Shown: positions 9,965 through 16,636 of the stretch, piece after piece
Numbering within the stretch: the stretch's first letter is position 1
Layout of the letters: the number at the start of each line of letters is the position of its first letter
Made by a program: the position numbers and the translations under genes
The notes under the pieces: model-generated
What the model was told of the DNA's origin: nothing
Databases searched by the model: none
Seen by the model: only the letters and a program-made list of their open reading frames with translations
NCBI GenBank assembly: GCA_022826805.1
Contig: JAJDUH010000074.1
Coordinates: 1-50,065, forward strand
From: Candidatus Poribacteria bacterium
GTDB taxonomy: Bacteria > Poribacteria > WGA-4E > WGA-3G
Reading direction: 5' to 3'
DNA length: 50,065 nt

Positions 9965-10050
9965 GCTTCATCACTCTAAAGGGTTTTGACTGCGTAGAAC
10001 CGTCCAGTTTTTGATTCACATTGTCCAGACTTGAATTAAGGAGAAAAACG

Positions 10051-12024
10051 ATGCTAAAGATGACCCTAATAACGCTAACCACCGTCCTCTGCGCGATATG
10101 TTTGACGATGTCCGCAACTGCCGAACTTGTAAACATTCCGGATGCGAACCTCCGGGCAGCGATTCACAAAACGCTCGACAAACCGAGCGATGCTCCTATC
10201 ACAGAATCGGAGATGCTGAACCTCACGGAACTAAACGTAGCGGACATCCGGACACTCACAGGCCTCGAACACGCCACAAACCTGTCAGAACTGTTCCTGT
10301 CCGGTAAACTCCTCACAACAGAGGAGTTTGTTAAACCCTTTATCTTCTACGATGGTCCTCGACTATTCCTCTACGATCAGAGCTTCCCCGATGTAGATGT
10401 GACACCCCTCTCGAACCTGACGCAACTTACAAAGTTAGGGCTCGAGAACATCCACATTGTAGATGTGATACCCCTCTCGAACTTGAAGAAACTGATAGAA
10501 CTGAAACTTTTCAACGCCCACCTCGGGGATATATCGCTACTTTCGGAGTTTACAAACCTGTCAAAACTGGATCTTCGCTTGAACGATATCTCAAATGTTT
10601 CCCCCCTCACCCATCTGACAAATCTGACAGACCTGGCACTTGCCGACAACAGCATTTCAGACATATCGCCGCTTTCAGGGTTAACACAATTGACAACGCT
10701 GGATCTGAGTAGGAACTACGTTTGGAATGTTTCGCACCTCACCCGTTTGACGAATCTAAAAGAGTTATCTCTTCATAGCAACGACCTCTCAGATGTTTCC
10801 CCGCTCGCTGTGCTCACCCAATTAATACAGTTGGATCTTGGAAATAATACCCTCTTTGGCAGCAAAAATCGCATTTGGGATGTTTCCCCGCTCGCTGCCT
10901 TAACCCAACTGAAATGGCTATCTCTTAGCGGCAACCATGTGCTCATAGATGTGTCGCCCCTCGCTTCGCTAACCCAATTGGTCTACTTAGAGCTCTTCAA
11001 CAATACCATTTTTGATATTTCATCGCTCACCGAGTTGAGGCACCTGGAGGTGCTGGAACTCGAGAATAACTTTCTAAACGCTGACGCTATCAATATACAT
11101 ATCCCGACAATGGAGGCAAATGGCACGGAAGTTCGATTTACAGAATGGCCGACATCCCCCATTGTAACACCATCCCCCGAATTACCGACCTCTGCCGTTG
11201 CAGGGTCACCGCCTGAAGGCATGGTGCTCATTCCCGCTGGCGAGTTCCAGATGGGAAGTAATGATGGTACTTATGCTGAGAAGCCCGTACATACGGTCTA
11301 CGTGAAGGCGTTCTATATGGACAAGTATGAAGTGACGAATGCGCAATATAAGCAGTTCGTGGATGCCAACCCGGAATGGCAGCAGGGCAAGTTTCTGGGC
11401 AAGAATCACCACAACAATTACCCCATAGGTTGGAACGGGAATAATTACCCACGGGGCAAAGCCAACTACCCTGTCGCTGGCGTAAGTTGGTACGCCGCGC
11501 TGGCGTATGCGAAATGGACGGGGAAGCGTCTCCCGACGGAGGCGGAGTGGGAGAAAGCAGCGCGTGGTGGCTTAGTAGGTCAGAAGTATCCCCGTGGGAA
11601 CACAATTACCCCGCGGGATGCTAACTACAGGAGAAGGGTCGGTAGGATTCCCGTGGGTCAGTATCCTGCGAACGCGTACGGTTTACATGATATGGCGGGC
11701 AACGTATCGGAATGGTGTCTGGATGCATACGATAGTGCTTTCTATTCTGCATTTCCTCCGGAGGGTATGGCACGCGATCCGTTGGCGGGTGGGCAGAGCA
11801 TTCAGTGGATATTAGATAACTATACATTAGATAAATATACGGATGAATGGATATTAGATAACCATATGAATGTTAAGCCTGAACGCGTGCTGCGCGGGGG
11901 TTCCTGGCTCAGTATGGCGGGGGGCGTGCGGTGCGCCGTCCGCGACTACGATTCACCAGCAGGCATGAGCATCACGATCGGTTTTCGTTGTGTAATGGAT
12001 GTATCCTCCAAGGAAACTAAATGA
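10051..12024 (+). CDS. Secreted leucine-rich-repeat - SUMF1 protein
   Basis: I start at the ATG at 10051, after AAGGAGAAAAACG; a TTG 30 bases upstream is the only earlier option. Residues 1-23 are a signal peptide. Residues about 25-360 are roughly thirteen SDS22/internalin-like LRRs of 22 residues (LTxLxLxxNxISDVSPL). After a Pro/Thr-rich linker, residues about 385-655 are a SUMF1 domain (EGMVLIPAGEFQMGS, then VLRGGSW and GFRCV). Where true FGE has the catalytic Cys after RGGS, this has Ser, so it is probably a binding rather than an oxidising domain. It shares the SUMF1 domain with the gene upstream (107-base gap) and may be its partner. The C-terminal codons and TGA lie in a repeat (12014-12031) that matches the transposon end at 49924. 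Confidence 0.87.
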   Translation: MLKMTLITLTTVLCAICLTMSATAELVNIPDANLRAAIHKTLDKPSDAPITESEMLNLTELNVADIRTLTGLEHATNLSELFLSGKLLTTEEFVKPFIFYDGPRLFLYDQSFPDVDVTPLSNLTQLTKLGLENIHIVDVIPLSNLKKLIELKLFNAHLGDISLLSEFTNLSKLDLRLNDISNVSPLTHLTNLTDLALADNSISDISPLSGLTQLTTLDLSRNYVWNVSHLTRLTNLKELSLHSNDLSDVSPLAVLTQLIQLDLGNNTLFGSKNRIWDVSPLAALTQLKWLSLSGNHVLIDVSPLASLTQLVYLELFNNTIFDISSLTELRHLEVLELENNFLNADAINIHIPTMEANGTEVRFTEWPTSPIVTPSPELPTSAVAGSPPEGMVLIPAGEFQMGSNDGTYAEKPVHTVYVKAFYMDKYEVTNAQYKQFVDANPEWQQGKFLGKNHHNNYPIGWNGNNYPRGKANYPVAGVSWYAALAYAKWTGKRLPTEAEWEKAARGGLVGQKYPRGNTITPRDANYRRRVGRIPVGQYPANAYGLHDMAGNVSEWCLDAYDSAFYSAFPPEGMARDPLAGGQSIQWILDNYTLDKYTDEWILDNHMNVKPERVLRGGSWLSMAGGVRCAVRDYDSPAGMSITIGFRCVMDVSSKETK

Positions 12025-12060
12025 CCCTATAAATCCCTCTAAATTGCCTTCAGGGTCATT
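12019..12060. terminator. Inverted repeat AAATGACCCT / AGGGTCATTT
   Basis: A perfect ten-pair stem: AAATGACCCT at 12019-12028, overlapping the TGA stop of the LRR-SUMF1 gene, and AGGGTCATTT at 12051-12060. It can act as a terminator between the convergent genes. The same sequence is the terminal repeat of the mobile elements at 14579 and 49924, so it may instead be a transposon relic. Confidence 0.5.
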
Positions 12061-12185
12061 TATGGTAGGTTTTAGAATTAATTGGACACTTTGCACCGGC
12101 GAGGTTAGAAACCTTGAAGAAACACCCAAGCAAAAACCCTACTGGGGGAGGGGCAAATGTCTCTTTATTTTTAGGTTTTACCATA
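12061..12185. repeat. Palindromic MITE-like element, copy 1
   Basis: A 125-base element with imperfect terminal inverted repeats: TATGGTAGGTTTTAGAATTA at the left, and the complement of TATGGTAAAACCTAAAAATA at the right. Most of its interior is shared with the element at 27646 in inverted orientation. Its right end forms the last four codons and stop of the histidine kinase gene (Y-G-K-T-stop). Confidence 0.75.
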
Positions 12186-13571
12186 TTCAGACATCGGCAA
12201 CCACATCAGCACCGTTGTTCCTTTTTCCAATTTGCTTTCAATCTCTACACTGCCCCTGTGTTCTTCAAAAATCCGATTGACATTCGCTAACCCGAGTCCA
12301 GTACCTTTCGTTTTCCGGGTGAAAAACGGTTCAAAAATATGTTCTAAATCCTCTTCTGATATTCCCACACCAGTGTCTGTAATCTTGATACAGATGCTAT
12401 CCGCTTTCTTGAATGTGGTCACCTTCAATTCACCGCCTTGCGGCATCGCTTCCATCGCATTCAAAACAACGTTCATAAACGCCTGCTTCAATTTATCTGA
12501 ATCAAATTGGACTTCTGGGGTTTCAGGTGACACGTCTGATACCAACTGAATCTGATGGTGTGCCAAGTTGGCTTCCATTAGAGCCAAGACAGCTTCCAGG
12601 ACAGGTGCGAGTGGTTGTTGTGAGAGGTTAAGTGCTATAGGGCGGGCGAAGTCCATCAACCCTTTAACGATTGTATCAATTCGCTCAATCTCTTCAAGGA
12701 TATAACGGAGCGATTGTTGATGCTTTTCCACTGACATTTCCGGTTTCTGCATCATCATCTGTGCCAACATCCGCATAGAGGATAACGGATTTCGGATCTC
12801 ATGCGCGAACGACGCAGACATTTTCCCGGCTGTCGCCAAGCGTTCCGCTTGAATCAGTTGATCTCTTGACTGTTTCAGGTCCCTCGTCATTTGATTAAAT
12901 GCAGCAGCAAGATCACCTATTTCATCGTGTGTTTTAAGTTCACATTGTTCATCGAGATCCCCTGTGGCGACGCGTTCAGTGGAGTCAACTAAAACTTTGA
13001 TTGGATTCGTCAAATTCTTTCCAATCCGTTGACTAATAAAGGCAACCAATGCCATGACAAGTACAGCAATGCTAAGCATATACCATGTAAAGGTCTGTTT
13101 TGCCTCGGCAATTGCGTCCATTGGACGGAGCAAGCAGTAAAACCGTCCAAACTCAAGTGGAAGATAAAAAACTTTGTAGGGTTTCCCAGCAAGCGTAATG
13201 TCTTGTGTGACCGACCTTCCATCTGGATTCTCAAAACGCTGCTTGACTTCGCGAAGCCGCATTTTGTCTGCCAAATTTTTCCAATCTTGCTCAGTATCAG
13301 GGAGTTCGAGTAGTGTGCTGTGATTAAGCGTATAATCGGAACCGAAAACCATAATCTCGACACTGTAGGCACGCTTGAGTTTTTCCAAATCTTGGTCGAA
13401 GTACCCCGTTTCTATGATGGTATCAAGCCATCCTTCCGTTTCACGTATAAACTGTTCACTATACTTCCAAGCGAATATTTCAATAGCTACCAAAGGTAGC
13501 GCAATAGCAACGAGAGCAAAGAGAAGTAAGAACGGAAGGACGATTTTGGTTTGAATGCTATACCGACGCAT
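12171..13571 (-). CDS. Membrane sensor histidine kinase (HAMP, NtrB/ZraS-like)
   Basis: A 466-residue kinase with a membrane segment at about 10-32, a periplasmic sensor region of about 130 residues, and a second membrane segment near 170-187. A HAMP linker follows, then a HisKA domain with the phospho-acceptor in SFAHEIRNPL (His257), and a HATPase_c domain (NVVLNAMEA, DTGVGIS, TKGTGLGLA) to the end. The H-box resembles kinases that feed sigma-54 activators, and a sigma-54 promoter lies 7 kb away; this link is inference. No response regulator is adjacent. A strong sigma-70 promoter sits at 13634-13662. The final codons YGKT-stop are contributed by the palindromic element at 12061-12185, so the ancestral C-terminus was probably different. 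Confidence 0.92.
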   Translation of the reverse strand: MRRYSIQTKIVLPFLLLFALVAIALPLVAIEIFAWKYSEQFIRETEGWLDTIIETGYFDQDLEKLKRAYSVEIMVFGSDYTLNHSTLLELPDTEQDWKNLADKMRLREVKQRFENPDGRSVTQDITLAGKPYKVFYLPLEFGRFYCLLRPMDAIAEAKQTFTWYMLSIAVLVMALVAFISQRIGKNLTNPIKVLVDSTERVATGDLDEQCELKTHDEIGDLAAAFNQMTRDLKQSRDQLIQAERLATAGKMSASFAHEIRNPLSSMRMLAQMMMQKPEMSVEKHQQSLRYILEEIERIDTIVKGLMDFARPIALNLSQQPLAPVLEAVLALMEANLAHHQIQLVSDVSPETPEVQFDSDKLKQAFMNVVLNAMEAMPQGGELKVTTFKKADSICIKITDTGVGISEEDLEHIFEPFFTRKTKGTGLGLANVNRIFEEHRGSVEIESKLEKGTTVLMWLPMSEYGKT

Positions 13572-13633
13572 CGGAATCCCTCTTCTTTCGATCGTGATCA
13601 GAGGCGGCTGCTACAAATTCTAACACTGTTGTC

Positions 13634-13662
13634 AGTATAGCCTAAAATCGTTGCTGTGTCAA
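13634..13662 (-). promoter_or_regulatory. Sigma-70 promoter of the histidine kinase
   Basis: On the minus strand TTGACA (13662-13657), 17 bases, TATACT (13639-13634), 63 bases upstream of the ATG at 13571. The remainder of the 310-base divergent spacer up to 13882 must hold the promoter of the plus-strand ECF gene. A GGAAACTTT near 13768 resembles an ECF -35, but I cannot assign a matching -10. Confidence 0.75.
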
Positions 13663-13882
13663 CGTCCACTTGACTTATGTCCGTTCTGTACATCAAAAAA
13701 ACATTGAAGACTATGCATTGAAATTTTAAATGAACAAAAACAAGCCCGTATCTGTCTAAAGTGAATGAATGGAAACTTTATGACCCTTATAGTGTGTAAA
13801 CCTTAAGACATTTCATTTTTCGTTGGACATTATGAACCGCGGGCTTTAAAACTGAACTTTGTTCCACATGGAGAAAACAGAC

Positions 13883-14542
13883 ATGACGGATGCTATACAA
13901 TTCAGCACTTCGCACACAGGGGTTGAACACACAGACACAGATCTGGAACAGATTAGTGAGGACGAACTTATTGAGCGGTTCCAGAGCGGGGATACAGAGG
14001 CTTTCAACCCCCTTGTTCTCAAATACCAAAAAAAGATATATAATTATTTGTATCGACGCGTGCGTGATCGAGAAACAGCGAGAGACCTCTGCCAAGAAGT
14101 CTTCTTGAAGGCATTTAAGGCGCTACCCAACTTTAAAGGTGACTCCACGTTTTATAGTTGGATTTACCGCATTGCTATCAATTGCAGCATAGATTTCCAG
14201 CGTCAGCGAAACCGAGTTAAGTTTCTTACGTTTGAAGAATTATCATTTGATGGAGATGATGTGTTGAGAATGGTGAATTCATATCCATCGCCGGAGATCA
14301 TCACTGAAACGGAGGAGCTCGGGCGCATCATTCGCAAAGCGGTGCGGAAGCTTCCACCTGGACAGCGTCGTGTCTTTAATCTGCGGCACAGAAGAGCACT
14401 CGCGATTAAAGAAATCGCAGTTCTCTTAAACAGGTCGGAAGGAACAGTCAAAGCACACCTGCACCATGCGCATCAACGGTTGCAAGGTATGCTTCTCCCG
14501 TATTTGCGAAATCAACCGCTCGAATGGAACGGAGAGACTTAG
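13883..14542 (+). CDS. ECF (sigma-70 family) RNA polymerase sigma factor
   Basis: I start at the ATG at 13883, with GGAG nine bases upstream; an ATG at 13868 and a TTG at 13859 are less likely. After a 30-residue acidic leader comes the sigma-2 region (FNPLVLKYQKKIYNYLYRRV, RDLCQEVFLKAFKAL, FYSWIYRIAIN). Then comes the sigma-4 region with helix-turn-helix (LPPGQRRVFNLRH, AIKEIAVLLNRSEGTVKAHL). The length of 219 residues is normal for RpoE-like factors. No anti-sigma gene is adjacent; the 3' neighbour is the MITE and tRNA cluster. Unlike the two sigma factors at 38790 and 41917 it has no membrane extension. Its regulon is unknown. Confidence 0.9.
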   Translation: MTDAIQFSTSHTGVEHTDTDLEQISEDELIERFQSGDTEAFNPLVLKYQKKIYNYLYRRVRDRETARDLCQEVFLKAFKALPNFKGDSTFYSWIYRIAINCSIDFQRQRNRVKFLTFEELSFDGDDVLRMVNSYPSPEIITETEELGRIIRKAVRKLPPGQRRVFNLRHRRALAIKEIAVLLNRSEGTVKAHLHHAHQRLQGMLLPYLRNQPLEWNGET

Positions 14543-14564
14543 CCGACTCTGGCAAGCAAATCCT

Positions 14565-14805
14565 ATTGAGTATTTACCAGGGTCATTTATGGTAAACCCG
14601 CAAAATAAATAGACACTTCTCGATGGATAAAACTTCTAAATTCCCCCCTGATAAGGGGGGTTAGGGGGGTTGAGTGTACATTTATAGTGTCTAATTAATT
14701 CTAAAATCTACCATAGTTTTCCAATAATTTGCATCCATCAAGAGATCTCCTTCACATCAGTGAACTTATTCCTTAAAACTAAATAGCCCTATATTGAGTA
14801 TTTAC
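14565..14805. mobile_element. MITE flanked by a 13-base direct repeat
   Basis: The element at 14579-14790 starts AGGGTCATTTATGG and ends AAAACTAAATAGCCCT, the inverted complement of the transposon end at 49924. It is bracketed by ATTGAGTATTTAC at 14565-14577 and 14793-14805, which I read as a target-site duplication. Inside, a second palindromic repeat (14588-14715) with TATGGTA ends resembles those at 12061 and 27646. That repeat contains a CCCCCTGATAAGGGGGG segment (about 14643-14675) which also occurs inside the coding sequence at 34112. No gene fits in 14543-14875. Confidence 0.65.
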
Positions 14806-14813
14806 TTTGTAAC

Positions 14814-14842
14814 TTGACAAATCTCCCCAAATAGAGTATAAT
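14814..14842 (+). promoter_or_regulatory. Consensus sigma-70 promoter of the tRNA/SRP cluster
   Basis: TTGACA (14814-14819), 17 bases, TATAAT (14837-14842): a perfect match to consensus, with the first tRNA starting 33 bases after the -10. It lies immediately downstream of the MITE. Confidence 0.88.
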
Positions 14843-14875
14843 ATATAAAAATTTGACATGAAAAATTAAGAAATT

Positions 14876-14963
14876 GGTGGGATGGCTGAGTGGACGAAAG
14901 CGGCGGTCTTGAAAACCGTTATGGCGCAAGCCATCGTGGGTTCGAATCCTACTCCCACCGCCA
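14876..14963 (+). tRNA. tRNA-Ser(UGA)
   Basis: Acceptor GGTGGGA pairs with TCCCACC and a genomic CCA follows. The anticodon arm GCGGT-CTTGAAA-ACCGT gives anticodon UGA. It has the long variable arm typical of tRNA-Ser (TTATGGCGCAAGCCATC) and a T-loop GTTCGAATC. It is the first gene behind the consensus promoter. Confidence 0.95.
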
Positions 14964-14966
14964 TTA

Positions 14967-15051
14967 GGAGAGGTGCAGGAGTGGTTGAACTGGACTGCCT
15001 GCTAAGCAGTTATGGCGCAAGCCATCGTGGGTTCGAATCCCACCCTCTCCG
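14967..15051 (+). tRNA. tRNA-Ser(GCU)
   Basis: Acceptor GGAGAGG/CCTCTCC and anticodon arm ACTGC-CTGCTAA-GCAGT, anticodon GCU. The long variable arm is identical to that of the preceding tRNA-Ser(UGA). It starts three bases after that gene's CCA, so the two are processed from one transcript. No CCA is encoded. Confidence 0.94.
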
Positions 15052-15138
15052 TTCTTACGACAAAAAACCTATACCAAAGCGTTGGGTCGGAACCGAGATT
15101 TACTGTCTCAGTTATGATTCAAGCTTAATGTACAATAC

Positions 15139-15212
15139 GCGCCTGTAGCTCAGTGGATTAGAGCATCTGACTACGGATCAGAAGGCCGGGGGTTCGAATC
15201 CTCTCAGGCGCT
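15139..15212 (+). tRNA. tRNA-Arg(ACG)
   Basis: Acceptor GCGCCTG/CAGGCGC with discriminator T. The anticodon arm TCTGA-CTACGGA-TCAGA gives anticodon ACG. Its A34 is the canonical substrate of TadA, whose gene starts ten bases after this tRNA ends. Confidence 0.93.
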
Positions 15213-15222
15213 TTCAAGGCTG

Positions 15223-15732
15223 ATGTTGGACAGAAAATGTGAATCAAAGACAAATTGTTCACTAATCGCTCACAATTTAGATCGAGATGTTTTCTGGATG
15301 GGACAAGCAATTGAATTGGCACGGCGGGCAGGAGAAAAGGGTGAAGTCCCCGTTGGCGCAATCCTGGTTAAAGACGATCTGTTGATTACCCAAGCGCATA
15401 ATCTCCGTGAGCAGTCTGGCAGTCCTGTCGCGCATGCAGAAATGCTTGCAATTCAAGCCGCATCTAAAAAAATCGGTGACTGGCGGTTTGTTGACACAAC
15501 TTTGTATATAACATTGGAACCGTGTCCGATGTGTGCCGGAGCAATCGTGTTAGCGCGCATTCCGAGAGTTGTTTATGCCGCAGTAGACCCGAAATCCGGC
15601 GCAGCAGGAACACTCTACAATATCCTACAAGATGAACGGTTAAATCATCGTGTTGAGTTGGTGAGTGGGGTATTAGCGGAAGAGAGTAGCGCGCTTCTGA
15701 AGTCCTTTTTTGAGAAACGCCGCCAGAAATAG
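15223..15732 (+). CDS. tadA: tRNA-specific adenosine deaminase TadA
   Basis: TadA converts A34 to inosine in tRNA-Arg(ACG), which allows decoding of CGU, CGC and CGA. The cytidine-deaminase zinc site is complete: HAE near residue 69 (proton-shuttle Glu) and PCPMC near 100. The GEVPVGA motif lies near the start. The ATG at 15223 gives 169 residues and puts only ten bases between the gene and its substrate tRNA. An ATG at 15298 (MGQAIELARRAG) would match the usual TadA start and leave 144 residues; neither has a strong ribosome site. The upstream tRNAs suggest co-transcription. The stop is followed directly by a palindromic repeat (15736-15882). Confidence 0.93.
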   Translation: MLDRKCESKTNCSLIAHNLDRDVFWMGQAIELARRAGEKGEVPVGAILVKDDLLITQAHNLREQSGSPVAHAEMLAIQAASKKIGDWRFVDTTLYITLEPCPMCAGAIVLARIPRVVYAAVDPKSGAAGTLYNILQDERLNHRVELVSGVLAEESSALLKSFFEKRRQK

Positions 15733-15735
15733 AAA

Positions 15736-15882
15736 TAGTTATCAGTCGTCGGTTGTCGCAGATTTTGAGTTATGGGAATAGGTTACGGGTCGTGAGTTTT
15801 GCATCATTATGGGTCGCCAGGCGTTAAAGGAAACCGCACTTTTAAGAGTAACCCAGAACTGACAACCGATAACCAATAACTA
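15736..15882. repeat. TTATCGGTT-type palindromic repeat, copy 1
   Basis: The left end TAGTTATCAGTCGTCGGTTG and the right end GACAACCGATAACCAATAACTA are imperfect inverted repeats around a 100-base middle. The same end sequences build the repeat at 34026-34108 and recur inside the coding sequence at 34112. I see no gene between tadA and the next tRNA. Confidence 0.7.
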
Positions 15883-15886
15883 CTAA

Positions 15887-15971
15887 GGAGAGATGCAGGA
15901 GCGGTTGAACTGGACAGTCTCGAAAACTGTTGTGGCGTAAGCCACCGTGGGTTCGAATCCCACTCTCTCCG
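15887..15971 (+). tRNA. tRNA-Ser(CGA)
   Basis: Acceptor GGAGAGA/TCTCTCC and anticodon arm ACAGT-CTCGAAA-ACTGT, anticodon CGA. Long variable arm TGTGGCGTAAGCCAC. A run of seven T directly after the gene could serve as a partial terminator or processing boundary. Confidence 0.94.
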
Positions 15972-16035
15972 TTTTTTTAGAACGATAACGTCGAAAAATT
16001 TAACTGTTACAAGACACTTAAGTCTTGTAGTTTCC

Positions 16036-16108
16036 GGGGCAGTAGCTCAGCTGGGAGAGTGCATCCCTCGCACGGATGAGGTCACGGGTTCAAATCCCGT
16101 CTGCTCCA
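16036..16108 (+). tRNA. tRNA-Ala(CGC)
   Basis: Acceptor GGGGCAG/CTGCTCC contains the G3-U70 wobble pair, the alanine identity signal. The anticodon arm CATCC-CTCGCAC-GGATG gives CGC. Discriminator A, no encoded CCA. Confidence 0.93.
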
Positions 16109-16168
16109 TATAAAATTGTGCTGTTAAAACACAATTTGTTTTTGCTTTATGAGATAAGGATATTTTAC

Positions 16169-16260
16169 GGAGAGATGCAGGAGTTGGTTGAACTGGCATG
16201 ACTGGAAATCATGTGTGCTGTTTTGCAGTACCGTGGGTTCGAATCCCACTCTCTCCGCCA
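16169..16260 (+). tRNA. tRNA-Ser(GGA)
   Basis: Acceptor GGAGAGA/TCTCTCC followed by genomic CCA. Anticodon arm CATGA-CTGGAAA-TCATG, anticodon GGA. The long variable arm GTGTGCTGTTTTGCAGTAC differs from the other three Ser tRNAs. It completes the set of four serine isoacceptors. Confidence 0.94.
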
Positions 16261-16342
16261 CTTTTGACGTAGTTGGCAATGTCAGGGGCCCTGTCCATTA
16301 TTGGGGCCGCAGACTTGCTATCTGACGGTTTAGATAATTAAC

Positions 16343-16610
16343 GTCTTGGCTATGCTAGGTGGGGAGGTAGCGGTGCCCTGTATCTGCAATCCGCTAAAGC
16401 AGAACTGAATCCCCAGTATGCGGCATGTTTCTGTGGGGACTGTCCCATGCACGTGGTGTTGATGGTTGGGTCTTGAGCAACGAGCGCTTGTTAAACCCCG
16501 TCAGGTCCGGAAGGAAGCAGCGGTAGATGAGTTGCCCGTGTGACGCAAGGGTGCCTGACCTGAGCTAACGACGTGGGCAACGCCTGGAGAGGTTTGTCAA
16601 CTCTGGGTGC
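16343..16610 (+). ncRNA. ffs: Signal recognition particle RNA, large bacterial type with Alu domain
   Basis: The 5' part has the Alu-domain core GGGGAGGTAGCGGTGCCCTG (about 16361-16380), nearly identical to the Bacillus scRNA. The S-domain hairpin is GTCAGGTCC-GGAA-GGAAGCAGC (16500-16521), the binding site for Ffh, with a GGAA tetraloop at 16509-16512. The length of about 270 bases marks the long form, as opposed to the roughly 110-base 4.5S RNA of most Gram-negatives. Ends are estimated from terminal pairing (TCTTGGC to about GGGTGC). It lies between tRNA-Ser(GGA) and dnaX, as in Firmicutes. Confidence 0.92.
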
Positions 16611-16636
16611 ATAGTCATCCTTGGAAGGATTGTGCG

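Noticed and set aside
5357..12024. True formylglycine-generating enzymes for sulfatases
   Set aside because: Neither SUMF1 domain has both catalytic Cys residues, and no sulfatase gene is nearby.
16607..16636. Upstream GTG start for dnaX
   Set aside because: It would lie inside the 3' end of the SRP RNA and precede the canonical MSYEVLAQKWRP start.
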